The translations under genes and the position numbers were made by a program. DNA of 64,000 nucleotides from Imbroritus primus (GTDB lineage Bacteria; Pseudomonadota; Gammaproteobacteria; Burkholderiales; Burkholderiaceae): NCBI RefSeq assembly GCF_964332355.1, contig NZ_OZ201293.1:2356001-2420000 (forward strand). The letters are read 5' to 3'. The notes below the pieces were generated by a model. The model saw only the letters and a program-made list of their open reading frames with translations. It did not search any database and had not been told where the DNA came from. Shown here one piece after another: positions 36,880 through 45,946 of this stretch (the first letter of the stretch is position 1; each line of letters opens with the position of its first letter).

Positions 36880-38013
36880 TCAGACGGTCCGCACCGGGGC
36901 GGCGCGTCGTTGTACCGGCCGGTCTTCCTTGCGCGGCGACGGCCAGATGCCGGACGGCCGGTAAAGCATGACCAGCACGAGCGCCAGGCCGAACAGCAGC
37001 TGGCGCAGAACCTCGGCCTCGATGATCACATGGTCGAAGAGCATGCGCTGCACTGGCTCGGCCGACGCACGCAGCAACTCCTGAAACCCGATCAGCAGGA
37101 TACCGCCGAGGATCACGCCAGGCACGTGCCCCATGCCGCCAAGCACGACGATCGCGAGGATGTAGATCGACTCCCACAGCACGAACGACTCCGGCGAGAC
37201 AAAGCCCTGGAATGCACCGAACATCGCGCCGGAGACGCCACCGAACGACGCGCCAAGTGCGAAGGCCAGCAGCTTGATGTTGCGCGTGTTGATGCCCATG
37301 GCCTTGGCGGCGATCTCGTCTTCGCGGATCGCCACCCAGGCGCGGCCGATACGCGAATGCTGCAGGCGCAGCGTGATGACGACGATCACGACCACCAGCG
37401 CAATGAACAGGTAGTAGTACATGAAGACCGGCGTGAACTTTAGGCCGAAAAACTCGTGTGTCTTGGCAAAGTTGAAACCGAAGATGGTCACCGGATCGAC
37501 ACCCGTGATGCCCTTCGGGCCGTTGGTCAGGTTGAGTGGACGGTCGAGATTGTTGAGGAAGATGCGGATGATTTCACCGAAGCCGAGCGTGACGATGGCG
37601 AGGTAGTCACCGCGCAGCTTGAGCGTCGGCGCACCGAGCAGGATGCCGAATATGCCGGCCAGCAACGCCCCGAGCGGAATGATGATCCAGACCGGCAAGT
37701 GCAGCCCCGACGGGAACAGGTGCCCGATCCATTCGAACTGGTTGCCGAGGTGCGGCGATCCGAGTAGTGCCATCATGTAGGCGCCCACGCCGTAGAAGGC
37801 GATATAGCCCAGGTCGAGCAGGCCAGCAAAGCCGACCACGATGTTAAGGCCCAGCGCCAGCATGATGTAGAGCAGCGCGAAATCGAGCACGCGTACCCAG
37901 TAGTTGCCACCAAGCGCATTGACGAGGAACGGGGCCACGAGGCCGATGGCAGCAAACACGATCAGGCCCGCGATCGACCGCGCCGGTGTTTTCTTGGAGA
38001 AGAATTCGGTCAT
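36880..38013 (-). CDS. livM: Branched-chain amino acid ABC transporter permease LivM
   Basis: A 377-residue permease with about nine to ten hydrophobic helices. It contains the family segments YIAFYGVGAYMMALL, GAPTLKLRGDYLAIVTLGFG (cytoplasmic EAA-like loop) and AFALGASFGGVSGAMFGAFQ. It forms the inner-membrane channel with LivH. Twelve bases separate its start from the end of livH. Confidence 0.93.
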   Translation of the reverse strand: MTEFFSKKTPARSIAGLIVFAAIGLVAPFLVNALGGNYWVRVLDFALLYIMLALGLNIVVGFAGLLDLGYIAFYGVGAYMMALLGSPHLGNQFEWIGHLFPSGLHLPVWIIIPLGALLAGIFGILLGAPTLKLRGDYLAIVTLGFGEIIRIFLNNLDRPLNLTNGPKGITGVDPVTIFGFNFAKTHEFFGLKFTPVFMYYYLFIALVVVIVVITLRLQHSRIGRAWVAIREDEIAAKAMGINTRNIKLLAFALGASFGGVSGAMFGAFQGFVSPESFVLWESIYILAIVVLGGMGHVPGVILGGILLIGFQELLRASAEPVQRMLFDHVIIEAEVLRQLLFGLALVLVMLYRPSGIWPSPRKEDRPVQRRAAPVRTV

Positions 38014-38025
38014 GATGGTCTCCTG

Positions 38026-38961
38026 TCAGGCCCGGTCGGACACGCGTTCGCCCATGATGCCGGAGGGACGGAACAGCAGCACGCCGATCAGCACGATGAA
38101 CGCGAACACGTCCTGGTAGTTTGAACCGAACACGCCGCCGGTCAGGTCCCCCACATAGCCCGCGCCGAGCGCCTCGATGAGGCCCAGCAGCATGCCGCCC
38201 AGCATGGCGCCCGCGAGGTTGCCGATGCCGCCGAGCACCGCGGCCGTGAAGGCCTTGAGACCCGGGATAAAGCCCATGTAGAAGTGCGCGTTGCCGTAGT
38301 TGGTGGCCATCATCACGCCGGCCACGGCGGCCAGCGCGGCGCCGATCATGAAGGTGGCGGAGATGACGAAATTGGGATTCACGCCCATCAGCCCGGCCAC
38401 ACGCTGGTTCTCCGCCGTGGCCCGCATCGCGCGGCCAAGACGTGTCTTGTTGACCAGCAGGGTCAGCCCGCTCATGACGATCACCGCCATACCGAGGATC
38501 ACCATTTCCTTGCCGGTGATGGTAGCGCCGGTGGAACCGATCTCCACGGGGGTTGTGGGCAGCAGTTGCGGGAAGGTGAGCGGGTTGCGCGACCAGATCA
38601 TCATGCCGATGGTCTGCAGGACGATGGAGACGCCAATCGCTGTGATCAGCGGCGCCAGCCGTGGCGCATTGCGCAGTGGGCGGTAGGCGACCTTTTCGAT
38701 GGTGAAGCTGACGATCGCGCAGACCGGCATGGCGATACAGGTGGCGAGCACGAGCGTCAGCCAGTTGGGCAATCCGGGTGCGATGCCCTGGATCAGGCCG
38801 ATCGACGACAACGCGGTCATTGCCCCGACCATGAGGATATCGCCATGGGCAAAATTGATGATGCCCAGAATGCCGTAGACCATGGTGTAGCCAAGGGCGA
38901 TCAGCGCATAGATGCTGCCGAGCACCAGGCCATTGACGACCTGCTGGATAAAGATATCCAT
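38026..38961 (-). CDS. livH: Branched-chain amino acid ABC transporter permease LivH
   Basis: A 311-residue permease starting MDIFIQQVVNGLVLGSIYAL, the standard LivH N-terminus, then YTMVYGILGIINFAHGDILM and the cytoplasmic loop RAMRATAENQRVAGLMGVN. It partners LivM in the membrane. It is the first gene of the permease/ATPase block; the substrate-binding gene lies 212 bp upstream behind a terminator. Confidence 0.93.
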   Translation of the reverse strand: MDIFIQQVVNGLVLGSIYALIALGYTMVYGILGIINFAHGDILMVGAMTALSSIGLIQGIAPGLPNWLTLVLATCIAMPVCAIVSFTIEKVAYRPLRNAPRLAPLITAIGVSIVLQTIGMMIWSRNPLTFPQLLPTTPVEIGSTGATITGKEMVILGMAVIVMSGLTLLVNKTRLGRAMRATAENQRVAGLMGVNPNFVISATFMIGAALAAVAGVMMATNYGNAHFYMGFIPGLKAFTAAVLGGIGNLAGAMLGGMLLGLIEALGAGYVGDLTGGVFGSNYQDVFAFIVLIGVLLFRPSGIMGERVSDRA

Positions 38962-39117
38962 GAGACCTCCTTCCTGCCGTTCAAGCCATGGCGCGGGCGC
39001 GGTATCGCCCCGACCGGCTGGAACTGAATGCGGTTGGGTAAGAGCGGAGAACGGATAATGGCCTGCCAGCCGGTGTCTGCGATTCCGGGATGAGGAAATG
39101 CATGGCTTGGCGAGGTT

Positions 39118-39154
39118 GAAAAAACGGCACCGCGATGGGTGACGGTGCCGTTTT
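39118..39154 (-). terminator. Terminator between livK and livH
   Basis: AAAACGGCACCG (39121-39132) and CGGTGCCGTTTT (39143-39154) form a 12-bp stem with a 10-base loop; on the minus strand it ends in a T-run. It probably makes livK more strongly expressed than the membrane genes, with read-through into livHMGF. Confidence 0.85.
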
Positions 39155-39173
39155 CAGTGGCTGATGGCCGGGT

Positions 39174-40376
39174 TTACATCTTGACGACGTCAAGCACGGA
39201 CTTTTTCTTGTCCTTGTAGTCGTAGAGGGTAATCACGCCCTCCTTCATGTCGCCCTTCTCGTCGAAAGCGATATTGCCGATCACGCCCTTGTAGTTGGTC
39301 TTGGGCAGTTCGGCGAGGATTTTGGCCGGCTCGGTGGAACCGGCCCGCTTCATGGCGTCGGCGATGACCATCACGGCGTCGTAAGTGAACGGGGCGTAGA
39401 TCTGGACCGGGGCATTGAAACGGTCCTGATAGCGTTTCTGGAAGTCCGCGCCGTTCTCCATCTTCGACAGCGCCAGCCCGGCTTCCGAGCAGACGATGTT
39501 GGAGACGGCATCGCCCGCCAGCTCGGCCACCTTGTCGGTACACATGCCGTCACCGCTGACGATCTTGGCGGTAATGCCCAGTTCCTTCGCCTGCTTGGCG
39601 AACGGGCCGCCGGTGGCGTCCATGCCGCCGTACATGATGACGTCAGGCTTCTTGCCCTTGATCTTGGTCAGAATGGCCTTGAAATCCGTAGCCTTGTCGT
39701 TGGTGGCCTCACGGGCCACCACGTTTGCACCGGAAGTCTTGATGGTCTTCTCGAATTCGTCCGCGAGACCCTTGCCGTAGGCGGTGGCATCGTCGACGAT
39801 CGCCACGTTCTTGGCATGCAGGCTCTTGCTGGCGTAGTTGGCCAGCGCCGGACCTTGCTGGGCATCGGTCGCCACGACGCGGAAGGTGGTCTTGAAGCCT
39901 TGTTTGGTGTAGTCAGGATTGGTGGACGACGGCGATACCTGGGCAATGCCGGCATCGCTGTAGATCTTCGAGGCGGGAATCGAGACACCGGAATTCAGGT
40001 GGCCCACCACGGCAACGACCTTGGCGTCGACAAGCTTCTGGGCCACGGCGGTACCCGTTTTCGGATCACCCGCATCATCCTCGCCCACGAGTTCCAGCTT
40101 GACCTTCTTGCCACCGATCTCGAGACCCGACTTGTTGAGTTCTTCGACAGCGAGGCGCGCGCCGTTCTCATTGTCCTTGCCGAGGTGGGCGATACCGCCC
40201 GTCAGCGGCGCGGCGTGGCCGATCTTGACCACCACTTCGCCACCGGAGGCAGCAGGGGCAGCGGCCGCAGGCTCGGAAGCTGCCGGTGCAGCAGGGGCTT
40301 CTTCTTTCTTGCCGCAGGCCGCGACGAGCGTCATGGCGGCAGCCAACGGCAACAGCTTGGAAAACGGGATGTGCAT
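39174..40376 (-). CDS. livK: Branched-chain amino acid ABC transporter, lipoprotein-type substrate-binding protein
   Basis: A 400-residue type I periplasmic binding protein. The N-terminus MHIPFSKLLPLAAAMTLVAAC ends in a lipobox Cys (VAAC), followed by a low-complexity Ala/Pro/Glu linker and then IGHAAPLTGGIAHLGKDNEN, the LivK family start. It binds leucine-type amino acids and delivers them to LivHMGF. TAGGAGA precedes the ATG at 40376. The lipid anchor is unusual for E. coli LivK but fits a protein tethered in the periplasm. Confidence 0.92.
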   Translation of the reverse strand: MHIPFSKLLPLAAAMTLVAACGKKEEAPAAPAASEPAAAAPAASGGEVVVKIGHAAPLTGGIAHLGKDNENGARLAVEELNKSGLEIGGKKVKLELVGEDDAGDPKTGTAVAQKLVDAKVVAVVGHLNSGVSIPASKIYSDAGIAQVSPSSTNPDYTKQGFKTTFRVVATDAQQGPALANYASKSLHAKNVAIVDDATAYGKGLADEFEKTIKTSGANVVAREATNDKATDFKAILTKIKGKKPDVIMYGGMDATGGPFAKQAKELGITAKIVSGDGMCTDKVAELAGDAVSNIVCSEAGLALSKMENGADFQKRYQDRFNAPVQIYAPFTYDAVMVIADAMKRAGSTEPAKILAELPKTNYKGVIGNIAFDEKGDMKEGVITLYDYKDKKKSVLDVVKM

Positions 40377-40791
40377 GAGTGATCTCCTAGAACTCACTGG
40401 ACGAAACCAACGTACTTCTAAATCCTCTTCCCACACCAACATTGTTTCAAATGGAAACGCGCAAAATCTATTCCCTTTTTTTTGCAGATGCAATATGCGT
40501 CGCAACAACTTCAATCCACGCAGCGACGGGGCTGTCAGGGATTCTCCCGATGCCCTTCCACGGGGATTTCCTGCAAGGCACCATGGCGCCGCAAGGCGCA
40601 TTCAACATTCATGCCAGCTGACTCTCGGGCGCAATGGCAGGGCCCGCCCGCCGCCATGCGAGCGGTGAACGGAGGCTTAACGCGAAGCCATGCACCCCGC
40701 CATGCGGAGCGTCGGAAATCTAGAGGGAAACTTCGGATAATCCGCACGCCTGCCCACCGCTCGGGCACGGGTGGGCGTAGCGGAAAAACGG
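40377..40791. other. Upstream region of livK with no gene
   Basis: 415 bases between livK and ispH. On the minus strand it is the livK promoter and 5' UTR, with an AT-rich stretch (about 40440-40500) including an eight-base A-run. Near ispH a hairpin, GCCCACC (40752-40758) with GGTGGGC (40770-40776), may end ispH transcription; it has no clean T-run. Confidence 0.5.
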
Positions 40792-41781
40792 TCAGTTGCT
40801 GGCCGTCAGTCCTTTCGGCAGGGGAAAGGACATGTTTTCTTCGATGCCGTCGAGGGCGCGCACGCGTTGCACGCCACGCCGCTGCAGCTCGGTCACGATG
40901 GACTGGGCCAGCACTTCCGGCGCGGACGCGCCGGCGGTCACGCCGATACGCCGCTTGCCAGCGATCCATTCATCGCGGATCTGTTCCGGCGCGTCGGCCA
41001 GATAGGCGGGCACGCCAAGGCGCTCGGCCACTTCACGCAGGCGATTGGAATTCGAGCTATTCGGGCTGCCGACCACGATGACCGCATCGACCTGCGGGGC
41101 CATGAACTTGACGGCATCCTGTCGGTTTTGCGTGGCGTAGCAGATGTCCTGCTTTTTCGGCTCGCTGATCGCCGGAAAGCGTGCCTTGAGGGCCGCCACG
41201 ATCTCGCGCGTCTCGTCCACCGACAGGGTCGTTTGCGTGACATAGGCAAGGCGCTCGGGATTGGCCACCTGGAGCCTGGCCACGTCGGCGACCGACTCCA
41301 CCAGCAGCATCCCGCCGTCGGCCTGGCCCATGGTGCCCTCGACTTCGGGGTGGCCTTTGTGGCCGATCATGACGATCTCGCAATCCTGTGCGCGCATCTT
41401 CGAGACTTCGACGTGCACCTTGGTCACCAGCGGGCACGTCGCATCGAATACACGCAATCCGCGCGCCTCGGCTGCCTCGCGCACGGCGCGCGACACGCCG
41501 TGGGCACTGAAGATGACGGTGCCGCCGGTCGGCACTTCGTCCAGTTCCTGGACGAACACTGCACCTTTCTGACGCAGATCGTTCACGACATAGGCGTTAT
41601 GCACGATTTCGTGGCGCACGTAGATCGGCGCACCAAAACGTTTCAGCGCCTGCTCGACGATCTCGATGGCACGGTCAACGCCGGCGCAGAAGCCGCGCGG
41701 CTGGGCCAGCACGACTTCGGCATCGGGAGCCGTCACCGTGTTGGCCGAGGTCTGGAGAGTGGTCGATCCGGAAGTGGTCAT
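40792..41781 (-). CDS. ispH: 4-hydroxy-3-methylbut-2-enyl diphosphate reductase (HMBPP reductase)
   Basis: A 329-residue 4Fe-4S enzyme of the MEP isoprenoid pathway, releasing IPP and DMAPP. Its three cluster cysteines lie in QPRGFCAGVDRA, FDATCPLVTKV and QDICYATQNRQ. The Ser/Asn pocket GSPNSSNSNRL and the HGVSRAV element are present. It is typically single-copy and essential. The gene is 9 bp downstream of the FKBP-type isomerase gene, the usual order in Burkholderiales. Confidence 0.95.
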   Translation of the reverse strand: MTTSGSTTLQTSANTVTAPDAEVVLAQPRGFCAGVDRAIEIVEQALKRFGAPIYVRHEIVHNAYVVNDLRQKGAVFVQELDEVPTGGTVIFSAHGVSRAVREAAEARGLRVFDATCPLVTKVHVEVSKMRAQDCEIVMIGHKGHPEVEGTMGQADGGMLLVESVADVARLQVANPERLAYVTQTTLSVDETREIVAALKARFPAISEPKKQDICYATQNRQDAVKFMAPQVDAVIVVGSPNSSNSNRLREVAERLGVPAYLADAPEQIRDEWIAGKRRIGVTAGASAPEVLAQSIVTELQRRGVQRVRALDGIEENMSFPLPKGLTASN

Positions 41782-41790
41782 CGCAAAGCC

Positions 41791-42267
41791 TTACATTACG
41801 CCAATCAGTTGCACGTCGAACAGGATGGTCTGGCCAGCGAGCGGATGGTTGAAGTCGAACAGCGCCGAGGTGGCACCTAATTCCTTCAGTACGCCGGCAT
41901 ACTTGCCGCCGCCGGGCGCATTGAACTCCACCAGGTCGCCGGGCTCGTACGATTCCTCGAACGAACTGTTTTCCCGCAGGAGGTTGAGCGACACCTGTTG
42001 CAGCAGGTCCGGATTACGCGGCCCGAAAGCATGTTCCGGACTGAGGCGGTAAGTCATGCGCTGGCCGGCCGACATGCCGAGCAGGGCCTGCTCCAATGTT
42101 GGCGCGAGCTGCCCCTGGCCGAGCAGCAGCGTGGCGGGCTTGTCTTCGAACGTGCTGACGACGGTCGTGCCATCCTCCAGCGCGATGCGGTAGTGCAGGG
42201 TCAGGAAGGAATCGGGCTGGACGGTGGGCGCGCCACCTGCCGGAGAAACAGAAGTTTGCGAAGTCAT
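41791..42267 (-). CDS. FKBP-type peptidyl-prolyl cis-trans isomerase (SlpA/FkpB type)
   Basis: A 158-residue SlyD/SlpA-like FKBP. It has the start LTLHYRIALEDGTTVVSTFE, an inserted flap (IF domain) with MTYRLSPEHAFGPRNPDLLQ and VEFNAPGGGKYAGVL, and the closing NHPLAGQTILFDVQLIGV. It accelerates proline isomerisation in folding polypeptides. It is encoded ahead of ispH in the same operon, as in many proteobacteria. Confidence 0.92.
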   Translation of the reverse strand: MTSQTSVSPAGGAPTVQPDSFLTLHYRIALEDGTTVVSTFEDKPATLLLGQGQLAPTLEQALLGMSAGQRMTYRLSPEHAFGPRNPDLLQQVSLNLLRENSSFEESYEPGDLVEFNAPGGGKYAGVLKELGATSALFDFNHPLAGQTILFDVQLIGVM

Positions 42268-42448
42268 GCTGCACCAATCGGATCAAGCCTTGTATTGTAA
42301 GCCACTGGCGCAGTCCTGACAGCGCCCCGCCCGTCACCGCCGGCACCAGGGTGATACCGGACATGCCGCCTGATAGGCGTTGCGTGCCGCATCACAATCC
42401 GCCATTCCACCCGTACGCTCGGGCCATCCCAACCCACTTGCCTCTGCT

Positions 42449-43198
42449 ATGTCCCTGCCCATGCCGATTCGTGAATGGCCGGAGAACCTTCGGCCCCGTG
42501 AACGCCTGCTCAAGCACGGCGCCGCCGTTCTCGGCGATGCGGAACTGCTGGCCCTGTTCCTGCGCGTGGGAACAACCGGCATGAATGCCGTCGAGCTCGG
42601 GCGCCACCTGCTCGTCCATTTTGGCTCGCTGACCCGCCTGTGCCGCGCCACGCTGGAAGAGCTGTCTGCCGTGCCCGGCATTGGCGTGGCCAAATACACA
42701 CAGTTGCAGGCCGTCATGGAAATGGCCCGGCGCGCGCTCGCGGAGGAACTGACCGCCACGCCGGTCATGACCTCCCCGACCGCGGTCGGGGACTACCTGC
42801 GGCTGACACTCGGCGCGCAGACACGCGAAGTATTCCGCTGCCTGTTCCTGGATACCCAGAACCGCCTGATCGCCGATGTCGAACTGTTCCAGGGCACAAT
42901 CGACCAGGCTGCCGTCTACCCGCGAGAAGTTATTCGTACAGCACTTTCGCACAACGCCGCCGGCGTGATCCTGGCCCACAACCATCCAGGAGGCGATCCG
43001 CGACCGAGCGCCGCGGATGACGCGCTGACCGCCACATTGGCCCGGGGCCTCGCGCTCATCGATAGCCGCGTGCTCGATCACCTCATCATCAGCGCCCATG
43101 CGATATACTCCTTTGCCGAGCACGGTTGCCTGCCGGATACGGGCCCCACGCCCCGGGCCGGACACCCGGAACCTCAAAAAAAGTCCCTTGTCCGTTGA
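42449..43198 (+). CDS. radC: RadC family JAB-domain DNA-repair-associated protein
   Basis: A 249-residue protein with an N-terminal helix-hairpin-helix part (AVPGIGVAKYTQLQAVMEMA) and a C-terminal JAB/MPN metalloprotease-like domain. Its metal motif is in VILAHNHPGGDPRPSAADDA (HxH-x7-D). The start at 42449 (MSLPMPIREWPENLRPRERL) gives the standard family length. The radC-rpmB-rpmG order is widespread in proteobacteria. Its role in repair is disputed; the fold is clear. Confidence 0.92.
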   Translation: MSLPMPIREWPENLRPRERLLKHGAAVLGDAELLALFLRVGTTGMNAVELGRHLLVHFGSLTRLCRATLEELSAVPGIGVAKYTQLQAVMEMARRALAEELTATPVMTSPTAVGDYLRLTLGAQTREVFRCLFLDTQNRLIADVELFQGTIDQAAVYPREVIRTALSHNAAGVILAHNHPGGDPRPSAADDALTATLARGLALIDSRVLDHLIISAHAIYSFAEHGCLPDTGPTPRAGHPEPQKKSLVR

Positions 43199-43342
43199 TA
43201 GCGGAACAATTTCTGGTTTATAATCCTCGCTTTACCGCAGTCCAACCGCCGCAGCTTTCTCGTGTCGACGCCGGAAACCCCGTGCTCCACTCCAGGCTGC
43301 CGCTACCGTTGTCAACGAATTCAAGAGTTTAGGAGTGCTCAA

Positions 43343-43552
43343 ATGGCACGACGCTGCAAAGTGACGGGCAAAGGCCCGATGGTGGGCAACAACGTTTCCC
43401 ACGCCAACAACAAGACCAAGCGCCGCTTCCTGCCGAACCTGCAGAACAAGAAGGTGTGGAACGAAGAGCGCGGCTGCTTCGTGTCGATGCGCATCACGGC
43501 CGCCGGCCTGCGCACGCTCGAAAAGCAAGGCTACGGCATCGCCTCGGCCTGA
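43343..43552 (+). CDS. rpmB: 50S ribosomal protein L28
   Basis: A 69-residue ribosomal protein with the L28 core GKGPMVGNNVSHANNKTKRR and FLPNLQNKKVW. From memory, beta-proteobacterial L28 is about 77 residues and ends in an LADLRARGE-like tail; this one ends at QGYGIASA and its centre differs (WNEERGCFVSMRITAAG). It nevertheless sits in the standard place before rpmG, with AGGAG upstream. It is a structural protein of the large subunit that binds 23S rRNA. Confidence 0.9.
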   Translation: MARRCKVTGKGPMVGNNVSHANNKTKRRFLPNLQNKKVWNEERGCFVSMRITAAGLRTLEKQGYGIASA

Positions 43553-43581
43553 TCCGGTTCAACACATTCTAGGAGTTCCCC

Positions 43582-43749
43582 ATGGCCAAAGGCGGACGCG
43601 ACAAAATCAAGCTGGAATCGACCGCAGGCACGGGTCATTTCTACACCACCGACAAGAACAAGCGCACCATGCCGGAAAAGATGGCGATCAAGAAGTTCGA
43701 TCCCGTCGTTCGTAAGCATGTGGAGTACAAGGAAACCAAGATCAAGTAA
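43582..43749 (+). CDS. rpmG: 50S ribosomal protein L33
   Basis: A 55-residue ribosomal protein of the zinc-free L33 type: AKGGRDKIKLESTAGTGHFY, then TTDKNKRTMPEKM and a C-terminal HVEYKETKIK. No cysteine pairs are present, so it does not depend on zinc. TAGGAG lies before the ATG. It follows rpmB by 29 bp and is followed by a clear terminator. Confidence 0.95.
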   Translation: MAKGGRDKIKLESTAGTGHFYTTDKNKRTMPEKMAIKKFDPVVRKHVEYKETKIK

Positions 43750-43802
43750 TCTTGGGTTTCGCTGCGCCGGCACCCGGTCGATCTTCCGGGTTGCAACACA
43801 AG

Positions 43803-43826
43803 AACCTCGCCACGGCGGGGTTTTTT
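43803..43826 (+). terminator. Terminator of the rpmB-rpmG operon
   Basis: AACCTCGC (43803-43810) pairs with GCGGGGTT (43815-43822) around CACG, followed by a T-run to 43826. It lies about 50 bases after the rpmG stop codon. Confidence 0.85.
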
Positions 43827-44002
43827 GTTTCACGATGACTCCAGCCCGACATTCCGCTGGACTGCGCTGTAGCCCGATACAGCAGGTTTATCAATAACTT
43901 ACGCGCGTCCATCATATGCCGGTGCTTTCTGAAACCTGATCCGGCATTCCCTCCCGCCACTCCTATGTGGCTCCTGGAACCGGGTCGTTCCGAGGAGTCA
44001 TC

Positions 44003-44380
44003 GTGGCAAAGATCAAGCTCACCAAAACCGCCGTAGAAACGGCGCAACCTCAGGCCAAGGACGTCGAACTGCGGGATACCGTGGTGCCTTGCTTCCTGTG
44101 CAAGATCACCCCAGCGGGCCGCCGGGTGTTCATGCTTCAGTACCGCACGAACGCCGGGCAGTCCCGCAAGCCCTCGCTGGGACTGTATGGGGAATTGACC
44201 GTCGAGCAGGCCCGCGTCATGGCGCAGGACTGGCTGGCCGAGGTTCGCCGGGGTGGCGATCCCGGCGGCGCCAAGGCCGAGGCGCGCAAGGCACCCACGA
44301 TGGCCGAGCTGTGCAAGAAGTTCATGGAGGACTACTCCAAGAAACGCAACAAGCCCAGCACCTGGCGCGGCTACCAGCCC
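44003..44380 (+). pseudogene. Truncated tyrosine integrase of a Tn4371-like element
   Basis: The N-terminal ~126 codons of a phage-type integrase: KIKLTKTAVETAQPQAKDVE, LRDTVVPCFLCKITPAGRRV (DUF4102-type arm-binding domain) and the start of the core-binding domain (KFMEDYSKKRNKPSTWRGYQ). It starts at a GTG with GAGGAG upstream. At about 44371-44380 the frame runs into the 3' end of the divergent acr3 gene, so the catalytic domain (R-H-R-Y) is absent. The element probably cannot excise by itself. The 176 bases between the rpmG terminator and this start hold no gene; a TCCAGC/GCTGGA dyad at 43840-43861 may be part of the attachment region. Confidence 0.85.
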
Positions 44381-45426
44381 TTGCTTTGGTTGACGATCCG
44401 AACGACCAGCAGCATGACTGGCACCTCGATCAGCACACCGACCACGGTGGCCAGCGCGGCGCCGGACTGGAAGCCGAACAGGCTGATGGCGGCGGCTACG
44501 GCCAGCTCGAAGAAGTTGCTGGCGCCGATCAGCGCCGAAGGACAAGCGATGCTGTGCTGCTCGCCCGCCTTGCGGTTGAGCCAATAGGCCAGGCCGGAGT
44601 TGAAGAACACCTGGATCAAGATCGGCACGGCCAGCATGGCGATCACCAGCGGCTGGCGGATGATGGCCTCGCCTTGGAAGGCGAACAGCAGCACCAGCGT
44701 GAGCAGCAGCGCCGCGATCGACAGCGGGCCGATGCGCTCCAGCGCCCGGTCGAAGGCGGCTTGGCCCTTGCTCAGCAGCGCGCGGCGCCAGAGCTGGGCC
44801 AGGATGACTGGAATCACGATGTACAGGCCGACCGATACCAGCAGCGTGGCCCACGGCACCGTGATGGACGACAGGCCCAGCAGCAGGCCGACGATGGGCG
44901 CGAAGGCGAACACCATGATGGTGTCGTTCAGCGCGACCTGCGACAGCGTGAACACCGGATCGCCCCCGGTCAGCCGACTCCAGACGAACACCATGGCTGT
45001 GCAAGGTGCGGCGGCCAGCAGGATCAGGCCCGCGACATAGCTGTCGAGCTGGTCGGCGGGCAGCCACTGCGCGAAGACCTGGCGGATAAAGATCCAGGCC
45101 AGCAGCGCCATCGAGAAGGGCTTGACGGCCCAGTTGATGAACAGCGTCACGCCGATGCCGCGCCAGTGCTGCTTGACTTGGCCGAGAGCGCCGAAGTCCA
45201 CCTTGAGCAGCATGGGAATGATCATCACCCAGATCAGCAGGCCCACGGGCAGGTTGACCTGAGCCACTTCCATGCGGCCGATGGCCTGGAACACGCCCGG
45301 CGCGAACTGGCCGAGCGCGATACCGGCGACGATGCACAGCAGCACCCACACGCTCAGGTAGCGCTCGAAGACGCTCATGGTGGAGGTGGCCGGCGCACGG
45401 CCGGCCGTTTGGGTTCCAACACTCAT
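44371..45426 (-). CDS. acr3: Arsenite efflux permease, ACR3 family
   Basis: A 351-residue ten-helix permease. It has the ACR3 signatures NLPVGLLIWVMIIPMLLKVD, LILLAAAPCTAMVFVWSRL (the transport cysteine in APCTAM) and SALIGASNFFELAVAAAIS. It expels arsenite from the cell. The C-terminus stops at NQSKGW exactly where the truncated integrase begins on the other strand, so it may have lost a few tail residues at the junction. The ATG is 10 bp after arsC, in the arsR-arsI-arsC-acr3 operon. Confidence 0.93.
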   Translation of the reverse strand: MSVGTQTAGRAPATSTMSVFERYLSVWVLLCIVAGIALGQFAPGVFQAIGRMEVAQVNLPVGLLIWVMIIPMLLKVDFGALGQVKQHWRGIGVTLFINWAVKPFSMALLAWIFIRQVFAQWLPADQLDSYVAGLILLAAAPCTAMVFVWSRLTGGDPVFTLSQVALNDTIMVFAFAPIVGLLLGLSSITVPWATLLVSVGLYIVIPVILAQLWRRALLSKGQAAFDRALERIGPLSIAALLLTLVLLFAFQGEAIIRQPLVIAMLAVPILIQVFFNSGLAYWLNRKAGEQHSIACPSALIGASNFFELAVAAAISLFGFQSGAALATVVGVLIEVPVMLLVVRIVNQSKGW

Positions 45427-45436
45427 CGCGCCAACC

Positions 45437-45934
45437 TCACTTCGTACCGATGCTGCGCAGCTCGTGCTGCAACGACATGGCATCCAAGCGCTGCATCGGC
45501 AGCGACAGGAATAGCTCGATGCGCCGGCGCAAGGTCAGCGCCGCATCCGTGAACGCCTTGCGCTTCTGTTCGTCGGTGCCCTCGACGGCTGCGGGATCGG
45601 GCACACCCCAATGCGCCGACATCGGGCGTCCCGGCCACACGGGGCAGACTTCGCCGGCGGCGTTGTCGCAGACCGTGAAGATGAAATCCAGCTCCGGCGC
45701 ACCGGGCGCCGCGAACTCGTCCCAGTTCTTGCTGCGGTAGCCGGCGGTCGGCATGTGCAGCCGCTCCAGCGTGGCGAGCGCCAGTGGGTGGACTTCGCCC
45801 TTGGGGTGGCTGCCCGCCGAGTAGGCGCGAAAGCGCCCCTGGCCCAATTCATTGAGGATGCCTTCGGCCAGGATGGAGCGGGCCGAGTTACCCGTGCAGA
45901 TGAACAGGGCGTTGTAGGTCTTGTCGGTGGTCAT
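45437..45934 (-). CDS. arsC: Arsenate reductase, low-molecular-weight phosphatase type
   Basis: A 165-residue thioredoxin-coupled arsenate reductase of the LMW-PTP fold. The P-loop CTGNSARS starts at C13, and FTVCDNAAGEVCPVWPG carries the further redox cysteines of this class. The product arsenite is exported by the permease encoded next. It lies 12 bp after arsI. Not the glutaredoxin-type ArsC. Confidence 0.93.
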   Translation of the reverse strand: MTTDKTYNALFICTGNSARSILAEGILNELGQGRFRAYSAGSHPKGEVHPLALATLERLHMPTAGYRSKNWDEFAAPGAPELDFIFTVCDNAAGEVCPVWPGRPMSAHWGVPDPAAVEGTDEQKRKAFTDAALTLRRRIELFLSLPMQRLDAMSLQHELRSIGTK

Positions 45935-45946
45935 GGGTATCTCACA

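Noticed and set aside
43750..44002. A Tn4371-type TTTTTCAT attachment site near rpmG
   Set aside because: Only TTTTTTGTTTCAC is present; the exact octamer is missing, so no attL is called.
44089..45552. A 487-codon open frame antisense to acr3 and arsC
   Set aside because: Shadow of the ars operon; repetitive Gln/Arg/Asp composition only.
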